In this document: positions 7,417 to 16,243 of the stretch, in pieces
Numbering within the stretch: the stretch's first letter is position 1
Layout of the letters: every line of letters starts with the position of its first letter
NCBI RefSeq assembly: GCF_018310535.1
Contig: NZ_CP074102.1
Location: 620,001 to 684,000, forward strand
Origin: Streptomyces mirabilis
Lineage (GTDB): Bacteria; Actinomycetota; Actinomycetes; Streptomycetales; Streptomycetaceae
DNA length: 64,000 bases
Direction of reading: 5' to 3'
Notes under the pieces: generated by a model
What the model was told of the DNA's origin: nothing
Seen by the model: the letters and a program-made list of their open reading frames with translations, nothing else
Databases searched by the model: none
Position numbers and translations under genes: made by a program

Positions 7417-9306
7417 ATGTCGGCACGTCTCCGCGCACGTCTGAGATCGACCCTGACCGCCGTCCTCACGGCCGCCGCACTGTGCGTGCTCGCGCTGCCG
7501 AACCCCGCGAGGGCGGACGCACCGGACGCTGCGGACGCGTCCGGTGCGTTGTTCGAGCAACAGGTGCTCTTCAGGGCCTCCCAGGATCCCGGCTACGCCT
7601 GCTTCCGCATTCCGGCCGTCGTGCGGAGCACCCACGGCACCCTGCTGGCGTTCGCCGAGGGGCGCGTGCACGACTGCGGCGACGCGGGCGACATCGACAT
7701 CGTCGTCAAGCGGTCGACCGACGGCGGCCGCACCTGGGGGCCGCTCCAGGTCGTCAACGAGGGAGCGGGCGACACCCACGGCAACCCCGCCCCGATCGTG
7801 GACCGCGAGACCGGCCGCATCGTGCTGGCGGAGACGTACAACACGGGCCGCACGGACGGGCGGGGTTGCGACGTCCCCTGCGACCGCACCCCACATCTCC
7901 AGTACAGCGACGACGACGGCCTCAGCTGGTCCGCACCGCGCGACCTGAGCTCCGAGATCCTCCCGCCGGACTGGAACTCCTGGTACGCCACCGGTCCCGT
8001 GCACGGCATCCAGCTGACCCGTGGCAGGCACGCCGGGCGGCTCGCCTTCGGCGTCAACACCGAGACCTGGAACGGCAGTCGGGTCACCGCCAACAACGCC
8101 GCCCTCATCACCAGCGACGACGGCGGCGACCACTGGCGGATCGGCGCGAGCGACTCCTGGCCGATCGCGGACGACGGCACCTTCCGCCAGAAGCCGTCCG
8201 AGCTGACGCTCACTCAACGCGCCGACGGGTCCGTCCTCGTCAGCGGGCGCGAGCAGGACGGCACCGACCTCGGCCACCGCACCCAGACCGTCAGCCGCGA
8301 CGGCGGCGACAGCTTCACGGCCCCCTTCCGCGACCTCCCCGGCCTCTACGCGCCCCAGGTCCAGGGCTCCGTACTCCGCCTCGGCGACCGCGTCCTGCTG
8401 GCCTGCCCCGGCGACCCCGACCGCCGCAGGACCATGATGATCCGCTCCTCGTACGACGGCGGGCGCACCTGGGACAGCGTGGACCGCGGCACGGTCGTGA
8501 CCACCGACTGGTCGGGCTACTCCGACCTGGTCCGGATCGGCGACGGCGCCGTGGGGCTGCTGTACGAGGGCGGCGCGGTCGACGCGCGCGACGAGATCCG
8601 CTTCGCCCGCTTCACCGAGGACTGGCTCACCCCGCGCCGCGGCCCCGACCCGACGACCGCCGACCTCGCCCGGCACGCCGAGCCGGCCGCGGTCCTCGGC
8701 GGCGCCCGGGAGACGGCGGGCGTGCGCGGTGGCGCGCTGGAGTTCGACGGCACCGACGACGCCGTACGACTGCCGTATCAGGACCGACTCCCGCTCGGGA
8801 CGAAGGACTTCACCGCGTCGCTGTGGTTCCGCTATACGGCCACCGGCGGGGCGCAGCCGCTGCTGTGGATGGGCGGGATCGGGACGACCCAGCCGCAGGT
8901 GTGGATGCGCGCCGAGCCCGCGTCCCACAGGATCACCGCGCTGATCACCACCAGGAACGGAGCCGCGGCCCCGACCTCCGCCTCCGTGCGCACCGCGAGC
9001 GCCTACAACGACGGCCAGTGGCACCATCTCGCGCTGCGCAGGAGCGGAGGGCTGCTCACACTCTCCGTCGACGGTACGGCGGTCGGCGCCGCGGACGTGC
9101 CCGGATCGGTCAGCCGCAACTCGCCGTTCGGGGTCCATGTCGGGCAACGGATGGACAGCCGGGCGTACTTCACCGGAGCGATCGACGAAGTACGCGTCTA
9201 CGACCGGGCGTTGAGCGACGACGAGCTGTCCGCGCCGCCGTCCCGGGAAGTGACCCGGGACACCGTCCTGTATCTGCCCATGGACCAAGTGCGCGGCGGA
9301 CACTAA
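7417..9306 (+). CDS. Secreted exo-alpha-sialidase with C-terminal LamG-like domain
   Basis: A 629-residue protein with a signal peptide of about 33 residues (hydrophobic stretch ending in ARA). The six-bladed sialidase propeller shows the FRIP motif at 63-66 and several Asp-boxes (STDGGRTW, SDDDGLSW, SDDGGDHW, SRDGGDSF, SYDGGRTW). Arg residues of the active-site triad are likely at FRIP and in later blades. From about residue 430 there is a concanavalin-like LamG domain (FDGTDDAVRLPY ... YNDGQWHHLALR). It would release terminal sialic acid from glycans outside the cell. No cell-wall anchor is seen. The next secreted gene follows by 10 bp, so the two are probably cotranscribed. Confidence 0.92.
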   Translation: MSARLRARLRSTLTAVLTAAALCVLALPNPARADAPDAADASGALFEQQVLFRASQDPGYACFRIPAVVRSTHGTLLAFAEGRVHDCGDAGDIDIVVKRSTDGGRTWGPLQVVNEGAGDTHGNPAPIVDRETGRIVLAETYNTGRTDGRGCDVPCDRTPHLQYSDDDGLSWSAPRDLSSEILPPDWNSWYATGPVHGIQLTRGRHAGRLAFGVNTETWNGSRVTANNAALITSDDGGDHWRIGASDSWPIADDGTFRQKPSELTLTQRADGSVLVSGREQDGTDLGHRTQTVSRDGGDSFTAPFRDLPGLYAPQVQGSVLRLGDRVLLACPGDPDRRRTMMIRSSYDGGRTWDSVDRGTVVTTDWSGYSDLVRIGDGAVGLLYEGGAVDARDEIRFARFTEDWLTPRRGPDPTTADLARHAEPAAVLGGARETAGVRGGALEFDGTDDAVRLPYQDRLPLGTKDFTASLWFRYTATGGAQPLLWMGGIGTTQPQVWMRAEPASHRITALITTRNGAAAPTSASVRTASAYNDGQWHHLALRRSGGLLTLSVDGTAVGAADVPGSVSRNSPFGVHVGQRMDSRAYFTGAIDEVRVYDRALSDDELSAPPSREVTRDTVLYLPMDQVRGGH

Positions 9307-9316
9307 CGTCCCGTCC

Positions 9317-10561
9317 GTGCCCGACGACGCACGAGCACGACGACGACGGACCGGGGCCGGCCTCGGTGTCCTGCTCGCCCTGGTCTGCGCGGCCGTGCTG
9401 CTCACCGCCCTCCCCGACCACGACCGGGAGGGCGGCGGCGCGTGCACGGCCCGTACGCTGCGGTCCTGGAGTGCGGACGCCCGGCTCACGGGCGAGTTCG
9501 CGCGATACGGCGACGACGCGAGCCGTGTCGACGACTGGACCGGAGGCGACGGCACGCACTCGGTGCGGCTGCCGGACGGGCGGGTGCTGTGGCTGTTCTC
9601 GGACACGTATCTGGGCCAGGTGCACGGGCCGCCGAACCCGGTCGGCGAGTCGTACGCGTGGCGCGACACGAGCGCGCCCCTGGTGCGGAACTCGGCCGTG
9701 GTGATGTCGAAGGACGGGCGGCTGGAGACGACGCTGCCGACGCCGGTGTTCCCGGACCCGGGGCCGGGGCGGTGGCGGTGGCCGGTCGCGGCCCGTGTCG
9801 AACCCCGCTCCCCCGGCTCCTCGGAGCAGGTCGTCCGCGTCCTGCTGTGGACCCGTACCGCCGGCCAGGCCCCCTGGATCTACGGCGTGCCCACGTCCAC
9901 CGAGGTCGCCACGCTCTCGCTGCCCGACCTGCGGCTCGAAGGCATCACCACGGTCCTGGACCAGAGTTCCGTGGCGGATCCCTCCCGACGGGTGCTGTTC
10001 GGCACCTCGACGGTCGACGCGGGCGCCTGGACGTATGTCTTCGGCGGCGATGACGGGCAGGCCGCCTCGCGCCCCGCCTCGCAGGCGTACGTGGCGCGGG
10101 TGCCGCGCGGCCGGCTCGGGCAGCCGGCGGCCTGGGAGTACTGGGACGGCAGCGGATGGGCGGTGCGGGTACGGCCGGGGCCGGTGCTCGGCGACGGGCG
10201 GCGGACGGGGGTCGGCAGCGCGTTCACCGTGGTGCGGGACGGCGGGACGTACGTCCTGTTCACGATGGCGGCGGGCACCGCGGGCCTGACGACGATCACC
10301 TCGTACTGGGCGTGCGCGCCGACCGGCCCCTGGCACGGGCCCACCCGGAGCTTCAGTCCGTCCCTGCCGCAGGGGCAGGTGGCCGCGTACAACCCGCAGG
10401 TGCACGCGGCGCTGAGCGACGGCGACCGGCTGGTCCTGAGCTATGACGTGAACTGGCTGGACACGACGGGCGGTGTCTCGGCGCAGGCGAACCTCAGTCG
10501 GAACGTGGCGCTGTACCGACCGCGATTCGTGACGCTGCGACTGGGCGAACCGGGGTCGTAG
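9317..10561 (+). CDS. Secreted or membrane-anchored DUF4185/DUF5005-like protein
   Basis: A 414-residue protein starting with GTG 10 bp after the sialidase. Residues 14-33 form a hydrophobic signal or anchor. The motif LPDGRVLWLFSDTYLG and the later repeated W/F-containing blades resemble DUF4185/DUF5005 propeller proteins found beside glycan-active enzymes. Its pairing with a sialidase suggests a role in glycan binding or cleavage. Catalytic residues cannot be assigned by eye. The 3' end overlaps the convergent transporter gene by 68 bp. Confidence 0.7.
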   Translation: MPDDARARRRRTGAGLGVLLALVCAAVLLTALPDHDREGGGACTARTLRSWSADARLTGEFARYGDDASRVDDWTGGDGTHSVRLPDGRVLWLFSDTYLGQVHGPPNPVGESYAWRDTSAPLVRNSAVVMSKDGRLETTLPTPVFPDPGPGRWRWPVAARVEPRSPGSSEQVVRVLLWTRTAGQAPWIYGVPTSTEVATLSLPDLRLEGITTVLDQSSVADPSRRVLFGTSTVDAGAWTYVFGGDDGQAASRPASQAYVARVPRGRLGQPAAWEYWDGSGWAVRVRPGPVLGDGRRTGVGSAFTVVRDGGTYVLFTMAAGTAGLTTITSYWACAPTGPWHGPTRSFSPSLPQGQVAAYNPQVHAALSDGDRLVLSYDVNWLDTTGGVSAQANLSRNVALYRPRFVTLRLGEPGS

Positions 10562-11534
10562 CCTCCTCGGGGTCGTGGGCGCGGCGCTTGGCGATCACCG
10601 CGCACACCATCAGCTGCATCTGGTGGAAGAGCATCAGTGGCAGCACCGCGAGCGAGGCGTGCGCGCCGAACAGCACGCTGGCCATGGGAAGCCCCGAGGC
10701 GAGGGACTTCTTCGACCCGGCGAACTGGATCGCGATGCGGTCCTCGCGGTGGAAGCCCAGTGCCCTGCCGCCGTACCAGGTGAGCGTCAGCATCACCGCG
10801 AGCAGCACGGCCTCGACCGCGAGCAGTCCCGCCAGTCTGACCGCGCTCACCTGGTGCCATATGCCCTGCACCATGCCCTCGCTGAACGCGGTGTAGACGA
10901 CGAGCAGGATCGAGCCGCGGTCGACGTACCCGAGGACCTTCTTGTGACGCGTGATGAACCCCCCGATCCAACGGCGCAGTACCTGCCCGGCGAGGAACGG
11001 CACCAGCAGTTGCAGCACGATCTTGACCAGCGAGTCCGCGGAGAATCCGCCGCCGCTGTTGCCCAGCAGTGCCGCGGCGAGCAGCGGGGTGACGACGATG
11101 CCCACGAGGGAGGAGAAGGAGCCGGCGCAGATCGCGGCGGGCACGTTGCCGCGGGCCATGGAGGTGAAGGCGATCGACGACTGGATGGTCGAGGGGACGA
11201 GCGTGAGGAAGAGCAGACCGGTGTAGAGGTTGTGGGTCAGGAGCACCGGTTCGAGGCCGCGGACGGCCAGGCCGAGCAGCGGGAAGACGACGAAGGTGCA
11301 GGCCAGGACGGTGACGTGGAGTCGCCAGTGCTTGAGGCCTTCGACCGCCTCACGGGTGGAGAGCCGGGCCCCGTAGAGGAAGAAGAGGAAGGCGATGGCG
11401 GCCGTGGACGCGCCCGACGCGACGTCGGCGCCCGTACCCCGCGCCGGGAGCAGCGCCGCGAGGCCCACTGTCCCGAGCAACAGCAGGATGTACGGGTCGA
11501 TCGGCATCCAACTCGGCCACTGCAGGCGTTTCAC
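10494..11534 (-). CDS. Bile acid:sodium symporter (BASS/YfeH-like) family transporter
   Basis: About 346 residues with some nine to ten hydrophobic segments. The SBF-like features LVPSTIQSSIAFTSMARGN and AIQFAGSKKSLASGLPMA are the crossover motifs of BASS/YfeH transporters. The GTG at 11534 (MKRLQWPSWMPIDPYILLLL) was chosen because upstream in-frame sequence is low-complexity Arg/Pro. Substrate is unknown; relatives move organic anions such as keto acids. It is divergent from the LysR gene at 11687, which may regulate it. Confidence 0.88.
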   Translation of the reverse strand: MKRLQWPSWMPIDPYILLLLGTVGLAALLPARGTGADVASGASTAAIAFLFFLYGARLSTREAVEGLKHWRLHVTVLACTFVVFPLLGLAVRGLEPVLLTHNLYTGLLFLTLVPSTIQSSIAFTSMARGNVPAAICAGSFSSLVGIVVTPLLAAALLGNSGGGFSADSLVKIVLQLLVPFLAGQVLRRWIGGFITRHKKVLGYVDRGSILLVVYTAFSEGMVQGIWHQVSAVRLAGLLAVEAVLLAVMLTLTWYGGRALGFHREDRIAIQFAGSKKSLASGLPMASVLFGAHASLAVLPLMLFHQMQLMVCAVIAKRRAHDPEEATTPVRPVAASRIAVGTAPRSD

Positions 11535-11660
11535 GGTGCTCCACTGCTCAGACGTCGTACGGGGTCGGCCCCCGGCACGGGGGGGCCGGGGCGGGTCGTG
11601 CCCTCTCCATCGTCCTCTTCCGGCCCGCGATCGGGAATCCGTCATACCGTTCTGACTGTC

Positions 11661-11675
11661 ATCGCGATTCGCGAT
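11661..11675. promoter_or_regulatory. LysR box (T-N11-A dyad)
   Basis: ATCGCG-ATT-CGCGAT is a perfect dyad with the T-N11-A spacing expected of LysR boxes. It lies 11 bp before the LysR gene start, between it and the BASS transporter. Confidence 0.6.
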
Positions 11676-11686
11676 AACGTGGGGGT

Positions 11687-12580
11687 GTGTACGACCCCTC
11701 CCAACTGCGTACCTTCCTGGCGGTGGCCCAGACCCTGAGCTTCACGCAGGCCGCCCGGCGGCTCGGGCTGCGCCAGTCCACCGTCAGCCAGCACGTACGC
11801 CGCCTGGAGGACGCCGTGGGACGGCAGCTGTTCTCGCGGGACACGCACTCCGTGGAGCTCACCGAGGACGGCGAGGCGATGCTCGGCTTCGCGCGCCGCA
11901 TCCTGGCGGTGCACGAGCAGGCGACCGCCTTCTTCACGGGCACCCGCCTGCGCGGCCGGCTGCGTTTCGGCGCCTCCGAGGACTTCGTACTGACCCGGCT
12001 CCCGGAGATCCTGGAGGGCTTCCGGTACGACCATCCGGAGGTGGACCTGGAGCTGACGGTCGAGCTGTCCGGCACGCTGCACGAACAGCTCACGGCGGGC
12101 AAGCTGGACCTGGTGCTGGCGAAGCGGCGGCCCGAGGACCCGCGCGGCGAGCTGGTCTGGCACGACCGCCTGGTGTGGATCGGCGCGGAACGCCTGCGGC
12201 TCGACCCCGACCGCCCGGTCCCCCTGATCGTCTACCCGCCCCCGGGCATCACCCGCGCCCTCGCCTTCGAGGCCCTGGAGCGCGAGGGCCGCGCGTGGCG
12301 CATCGCCTGCACCAGCGGAAGTCTGAACGCCCTCGTCGCGGCGGCCCGCGCGGGCCTCGGTGTGATGGCCCACTCTCGTGGGCTGATCCCCCCGGGCCTC
12401 GTCCGCGTCCCGGACCGCGCGGGCCTGCCGGAACTGGGCGAGGTCGACTTCGTCCTGGTGCACGGGCAGCGGCATACGTCCGCGCAGGGGGCGGCGGACG
12501 CGCTCGCGGCCGCGATCCTGGGCGGCGGGGACCGGCTGCTCCGGGGTGGCGGGGCTAGCGCGTCGGTCTCGCGTACGTGA
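11687..12580 (+). CDS. LysR-family transcriptional regulator
   Basis: A 297-residue protein. The helix-turn-helix reads SFTQAARRLGLRQSTVSQHVRRLEDAVG, followed by a periplasmic-binding-like effector domain that starts near residue 90 (GRLRFGASEDFVLTRLPEIL). The GTG start is supported by the conserved N-terminus (MYDPSQLRTFLAVA). It is divergent from the BASS transporter across a LysR box, so it probably controls that gene. It is convergent with, and slightly overlaps, the Lrp/AsnC gene. Confidence 0.92.
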   Translation: MYDPSQLRTFLAVAQTLSFTQAARRLGLRQSTVSQHVRRLEDAVGRQLFSRDTHSVELTEDGEAMLGFARRILAVHEQATAFFTGTRLRGRLRFGASEDFVLTRLPEILEGFRYDHPEVDLELTVELSGTLHEQLTAGKLDLVLAKRRPEDPRGELVWHDRLVWIGAERLRLDPDRPVPLIVYPPPGITRALAFEALEREGRAWRIACTSGSLNALVAAARAGLGVMAHSRGLIPPGLVRVPDRAGLPELGEVDFVLVHGQRHTSAQGAADALAAAILGGGDRLLRGGGASASVSRT

Positions 12581-13544
12581 GTTGTTTGATGCGGCGCAGG
12601 AACGGGGTCGTCTCGACGTGCTGGACGCCTTCGAGGGTGCCGAGGCGACCGCTGAGGTAGGCGTAGAGGCCCGCCGTGTCGCGGGCGACGGCGGTGACGA
12701 CGATGTTGGAGGGGCCGGCCGTCGCCGCGGCGAAGGCGATCTCGTCGTGGGTGGCGAGGGCCTCGCCGACGGAATGCAGTGCCGCCGGGGCCGTGGTGAT
12801 CCACAGGACGGCGGCGCAGGCGTAGCCGAGGGTCTCGGAGTGGTACTCGACATCGACGTACACGGCGCCGGAGGCGAGCAGGGCGGCGAGGCGGCGCTTG
12901 ACGACGGACTCGGAACGACCGGTGGCGCGCTGGAGTTCGGGATAGGTGGCGCGTCCGTCGCGTTCGAGCGCGGCGACCAGCGGTTCGTCCTCGGGGTCGA
13001 TCCGGACGGGGCCCGAGGGGTCGGAGAGCCGCGGCCGCAGCGCGGCGATCTGTTCGTCCGTCAGCGCGTCGAACCTGCTGATCCAGCCCGTCGGTCCGCC
13101 GAAGAAGCGGTTCAGGATCTGGTGGGCGCGGATCTCCATGATGCTCGGGGTGCGCGGCAGCTTGCCGAGCAGCAGGTCGTCGTGGTCCCCGGGGCTGCGC
13201 GGCCGGGTCATGCAGACCACCTCGGTGCCGCCCGAGGCCAGTCCGATCCACGCGGTGTCCGGCCGCTTGGCCAGGGCCTCCGCGATCGTCTCCGCGCTGT
13301 CGGGCGCGCAGCGCAGCCGCAGCATCCACTGGCTCTGGCTGAGCCGTTCGGCGTCGCGCACCGCGACCACCCGCAGTCCGCCCTCGGCGGAGAGCCTGCG
13401 GAAGCGGCGCGCGATGGTCTGGTCGGAGACGCCCAGCACCGCCGCGATCCGGCTGAAGGGCGCGCGGGCGTCCAGTTCCAGCGCGGCCAGCAGTCGCAGA
13501 TCGAGCTTGTCGAAGGTGTGGGATTCCGTCTCCGTGGAGGCCGT
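12555..13544 (-). CDS. Lrp/AsnC-family regulator with tandem domains; no canonical start codon
   Basis: The frame encodes about 329 residues with two winged-helix and two ligand-domain repeats. The first winged helix is TFDKLDLRLLAALEL ... IAAVLGVSDQTIARRF; the second is LVAALERDGRATYPELQRATGRSESVVKRRLAAL. The only ATG, GTG or TTG in frame upstream of the second ligand region is the GTG at 13439, which falls inside the first recognition helix. The homologous N-terminus continues to an ACG codon at 13542-13544, preceding ASTETES. This may be a rare ACG or CTG start, a mutated ATG, or a sequencing error. The divergent MFS gene is already a pseudogene. Confidence 0.7.
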   Translation of the reverse strand, partial: TASTETESHTFDKLDLRLLAALELDARAPFSRIAAVLGVSDQTIARRFRRLSAEGGLRVVAVRDAERLSQSQWMLRLRCAPDSAETIAEALAKRPDTAWIGLASGGTEVVCMTRPRSPGDHDDLLLGKLPRTPSIMEIRAHQILNRFFGGPTGWISRFDALTDEQIAALRPRLSDPSGPVRIDPEDEPLVAALERDGRATYPELQRATGRSESVVKRRLAALLASGAVYVDVEYHSETLGYACAAVLWITTAPAALHSVGEALATHDEIAFAAATAGPSNIVVTAVARDTAGLYAYLSGRLGTLEGVQHVETTPFLRRIKQLTYARPTR

Positions 13545-13656
13545 CCTTGTCGGATTCCGGTGATCCGGTGCCCGAGGCCACCGCGATCACCCCTCAGGAG
13601 CTCATCGTACGGAGGCATACGCATCCACGGCACGGGGTTCTGGAGGAGTTGAGGAC

Positions 13657-14617
13657 ATGCGTACATGGGGGCCGCTCACGGCGGTGTGCCTGGGGACGTT
13701 CATGTTGTTGCTGGACGTGACGATCGCGGTCGTCGCGCTGCCGTACATGGCGCGGGCGCTGCACGCGTCGCTGACTGATCTGCAGTGGGTGATCGACGGG
13801 TAGGCGCTCGCGCTCGCCGCGCTGCTGCTGGGAGTGGGGGCCGCCGCCGACATTCTGGGTCGGCGCCGGGTGCACGTGGCGGGCGTGATGCTGTTCGCGG
13901 TGGCGTCGCTGCTGTGCGGGCTCGCGTCCGGGCCTGGGATGCTGGTGGCCGCGCGCGGGCTGCAGGGGGTGGGCGCGGCGGCGATGCTCGCGACGACCCT
14001 GCCGCTGCTCGGCTCGGTCTACCAGGGGCGGCAGCGGTCGACGGCGCTCGGGGTGTGGGGCGCGGTCAGCGGCGGCGCTGCGGCGGTCGGGCCGGTGCTC
14101 GGCGGGTTGCTCACCGAGGGGCCGGGCTGGCGGTGGATCTTCTTCGTGAACCTGCCGGTGAGCGTGGCCTCGGTGTGGCTGACGCTGCGGGTGGTGCCGG
14201 AGTCGCGCGGACCGCGCGAAAGGCGTATCGACTGGGCGGGCACGGTCGCCTTCGCCTGCTTCGCGGGGGCGATCACGTACGGAGTGGTGCGGGCCGGGGC
14301 GGACGGCTGGACGTCGGGGCGGTGACGGGCTCGTTCGGGACGGCGGCGCTGGCGCTGGTCGCGTTCGTCCTCGTCGAGCGGCGGGTCGCCCATCCGCTCC
14401 TGGACCTGTCGCTGCTGCGCAAGCCCGCGTTCGTGGGTGTGATGGCGGGCGCGCTCGCCTTCAACGGGGTGGCATTCGGTGTGATCCCGTACCTGTCCAT
14501 CTGGATGCAGACCGTGCTCGGCATGAGCCCGGTGCGCGGTGGGCTCACCCTGCTCCCGCTGACCGGCGCGACGATGGTGGTCGCGATCCTCGCCGGGAAG
14601 CTGCTGCACTGGGCCCC
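13657..14617 (+). pseudogene. MFS drug:H+ antiporter (14-TM type), broken
   Basis: The start is clear (GGAGGAG, then ATG at 13657) and the N-terminus is a typical DHA2-type transporter (LDVTIAVVALPYMARALHAS). Three lesions are visible. A TAG at 13801 replaces the usual Tyr codon in WVIDGYALALAA. A one-base loss near 14320 shifts the frame after ADGWTSGR. The gene then breaks off at about 14612, where repeat R1 begins. About 320 of roughly 480 residues remain. Its divergent Lrp/AsnC neighbour was probably its regulator. Confidence 0.85.
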
Positions 14618-14859
14618 ATTCGACGCCCTGACCTGCGGTTATCCTCCGACCTGCACAAACGCCCACCGCTTCGGCCCGTATCGACCCGTTCCAGCCCGCA
14701 TCAAGCCGTTTCAGCCCGCCGTCATGTTCCCATGGGAACACCACACGGGAACCGTGAACGCGTAGATGCCTGACCTGCAGGTATCCCGCTCCAGCTTCCA
14801 CGAGTCCGCACCAGCCGCCAAGTTGCCCGAAAGCTGTCGCCCACCCGCCTCGCCCATTG
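14611..14859 (+). repeat. Repeat R1, copy 1
   Basis: A 249-bp segment that matches 54907-55156 in the same orientation with scattered substitutions and one indel. It begins GGGCCCCATTCGACGCCCTG and ends ...CCCATTG. It contains the 16-bp palindrome TGTTCCCATGGGAACA (14725-14740) and the palindrome ACCTGCAGGT. It starts inside the MFS pseudogene and is followed directly by phage capsid sequence. Confidence 0.85.
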
Positions 14860-14869
14860 AGACTTTTCA

Positions 14870-15097
14870 GCATTGCCTCTCCCCGAGTCCTGGGCGGAAA
14901 CCCAGTACGGAGTGACAGCCGAGTCCCTGGTCCTGTCCTCCGGCTCCAACCCGGCCATCCTCCGCGAGGATGCACCCGGCATCGTCATCACCCAGGGGCA
15001 TCAGGACGACCCGGTCCAGGTCTGGATGAAGGGCGCCGCCGTCGCGATGCCGGTGTTGTACGTACCGGACATCCACATCACCGCGAAGGTGCTCTGA
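14870..15097 (+). pseudogene. Phage major capsid protein, C-terminal fragment
   Basis: About 73 residues survive, reading ETQYGVTAESLVL ... PVQVWMKGAAVAMPVLYVPDIH. This matches the end of actinophage major capsid proteins as I know them. The 5' part is gone and replaced by repeat R1. The next phage gene starts immediately after the stop, so phage gene order is kept. Confidence 0.6.
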
Positions 15098-15319
15098 ATG
15101 CCCGGACGCATCCTTGCTGAGACGGTCTTCGTAGCCGACCCGAAGACCCACGAGACGCTCGTGCTCACGGCTGGCACTGAGGTCGTGGACCCGGCTGTCG
15201 CGGAGCAGATCACGCACCCTGACGTTTGGGTGCCAGAGCCCGCGCAACCCACTGAGCCAAGGCCGCCTCGCCCCACACGCCGTGCGAAGTCGGCGGCGGA
15301 CGAACCCGAAAGGTCATGA
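15098..15319 (+). CDS. Small phage structural protein (head region), apparently intact
   Basis: A 73-residue protein starting with ATG directly after the capsid stop and overlapping the next start (ATGA). It reads like the small protein that commonly follows the capsid gene in Streptomyces phages (RILAETVFVADPKTHETLVL, then a Pro/Arg-rich tail). The exact function is unknown; it is stranded without the rest of the phage. Confidence 0.55.
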   Translation: MPGRILAETVFVADPKTHETLVLTAGTEVVDPAVAEQITHPDVWVPEPAQPTEPRPPRPTRRAKSAADEPERS

Positions 15320-15539
15320 TGCTCACCGACATCCAGTACGCCTACCTGCGCTCCGAACTCGGCGAAGCGGACCGGGAAGGCCTCGACGCCCGATATGAGG
15401 GTCTTCGAAGTTGAGCGGTGCGCCTGCTCAGGGCCTCTGACGTTTCGTTACGCTCAGCGACGGCGGTTGGTGGCTGCTGCCGGGGCCGCAGGCGCGCCGG
15501 GAGTCCAGGGCAGCACACGGCCACGGTCCCTCTCCGTGA

Positions 15540-16148
15540 TTACGGGTGCAGCTTCTCGCCCTTCGCCAGCATCGCTACGTACTTTTCGATCCGACGCGCC
15601 CGGGTCTCGGCCTTCTTGGCGTCTTGGATCCGGTACAGGATCGCGTAGCGGTTCTGCCGGTCCAGTGTCTCGAAGAACTCCGCTGCGGCCGGGTCGGTGG
15701 TCAGGGCCGCCGTGAGGTCGTCCGGCACTGCTGCGGTTTTCGCGCCGTCGTAGGCCGCTTCCCAGCGGCCGTCTGCCTTGGCGCGGTCGACCTCGGCCTG
15801 TCCCGGGGGATGCATCCGGCCCTGCTTGATCAGGGCGGCCACCTTGTCCCGGTTGGCCTTGGACCACTTGCTGCGCGGCTTGCGCGGGGTGAACCGCTGG
15901 AGCCACCACTGGTCGTCGAACTTGGCCTTCTGGCCGTCGATCCAGCCGTAGCAGAGTGCCACGTCGAGCGCCTGGGTGTAGTCCAGCGCGGCGATTCCGG
16001 GGCCCTTCTTGCGAAGCTTGAGCCAGATGCCGGGCGAGACGGCGTGGTTCTCGCCGAGCCATGCCTGGAATGCCTCGGCGGATTCGCATGCGACGATCTC
16101 CAAGTCCTGAGTCACCCCAGCAGCGAACCACACTCGGCCGATTGTCAT
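15540..16148 (-). CDS. YdeI/OmpD-associated family protein (IS passenger)
   Basis: About 202 residues. The core is ESAEAFQAWLGENHAVSPGIWLKLRKK, the YGWIDGQ motif, and WSKANRDKVAALIKQGRM. These are hallmarks of the YdeI/OmpD-associated family, linked in other bacteria to bacteriocin or peptide resistance. ATG at 16148 was taken; a GTG at 16115 is a plausible shorter start. It lies wholly inside the ISL3 element and is divergent from the transposase. Confidence 0.78.
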   Translation of the reverse strand: MTIGRVWFAAGVTQDLEIVACESAEAFQAWLGENHAVSPGIWLKLRKKGPGIAALDYTQALDVALCYGWIDGQKAKFDDQWWLQRFTPRKPRSKWSKANRDKVAALIKQGRMHPPGQAEVDRAKADGRWEAAYDGAKTAAVPDDLTAALTTDPAAAEFFETLDRQNRYAILYRIQDAKKAETRARRIEKYVAMLAKGEKLHP

Positions 16149-16243
16149 GAGGCATTCGGGCGCGGCCCCGGATGCGGGATGCCCGTGGGCCTGCGTGATC
16201 ATCTCTGTTCTCGAAGCAGAACGATCATGCAGGAGCCACGGGC

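Noticed and set aside
10575..11738. 387-residue plus-strand frame opposite the BASS transporter
   Set aside because: Its composition is His/Gln/Glu-rich with no domain, while the opposite strand encodes clear membrane segments.
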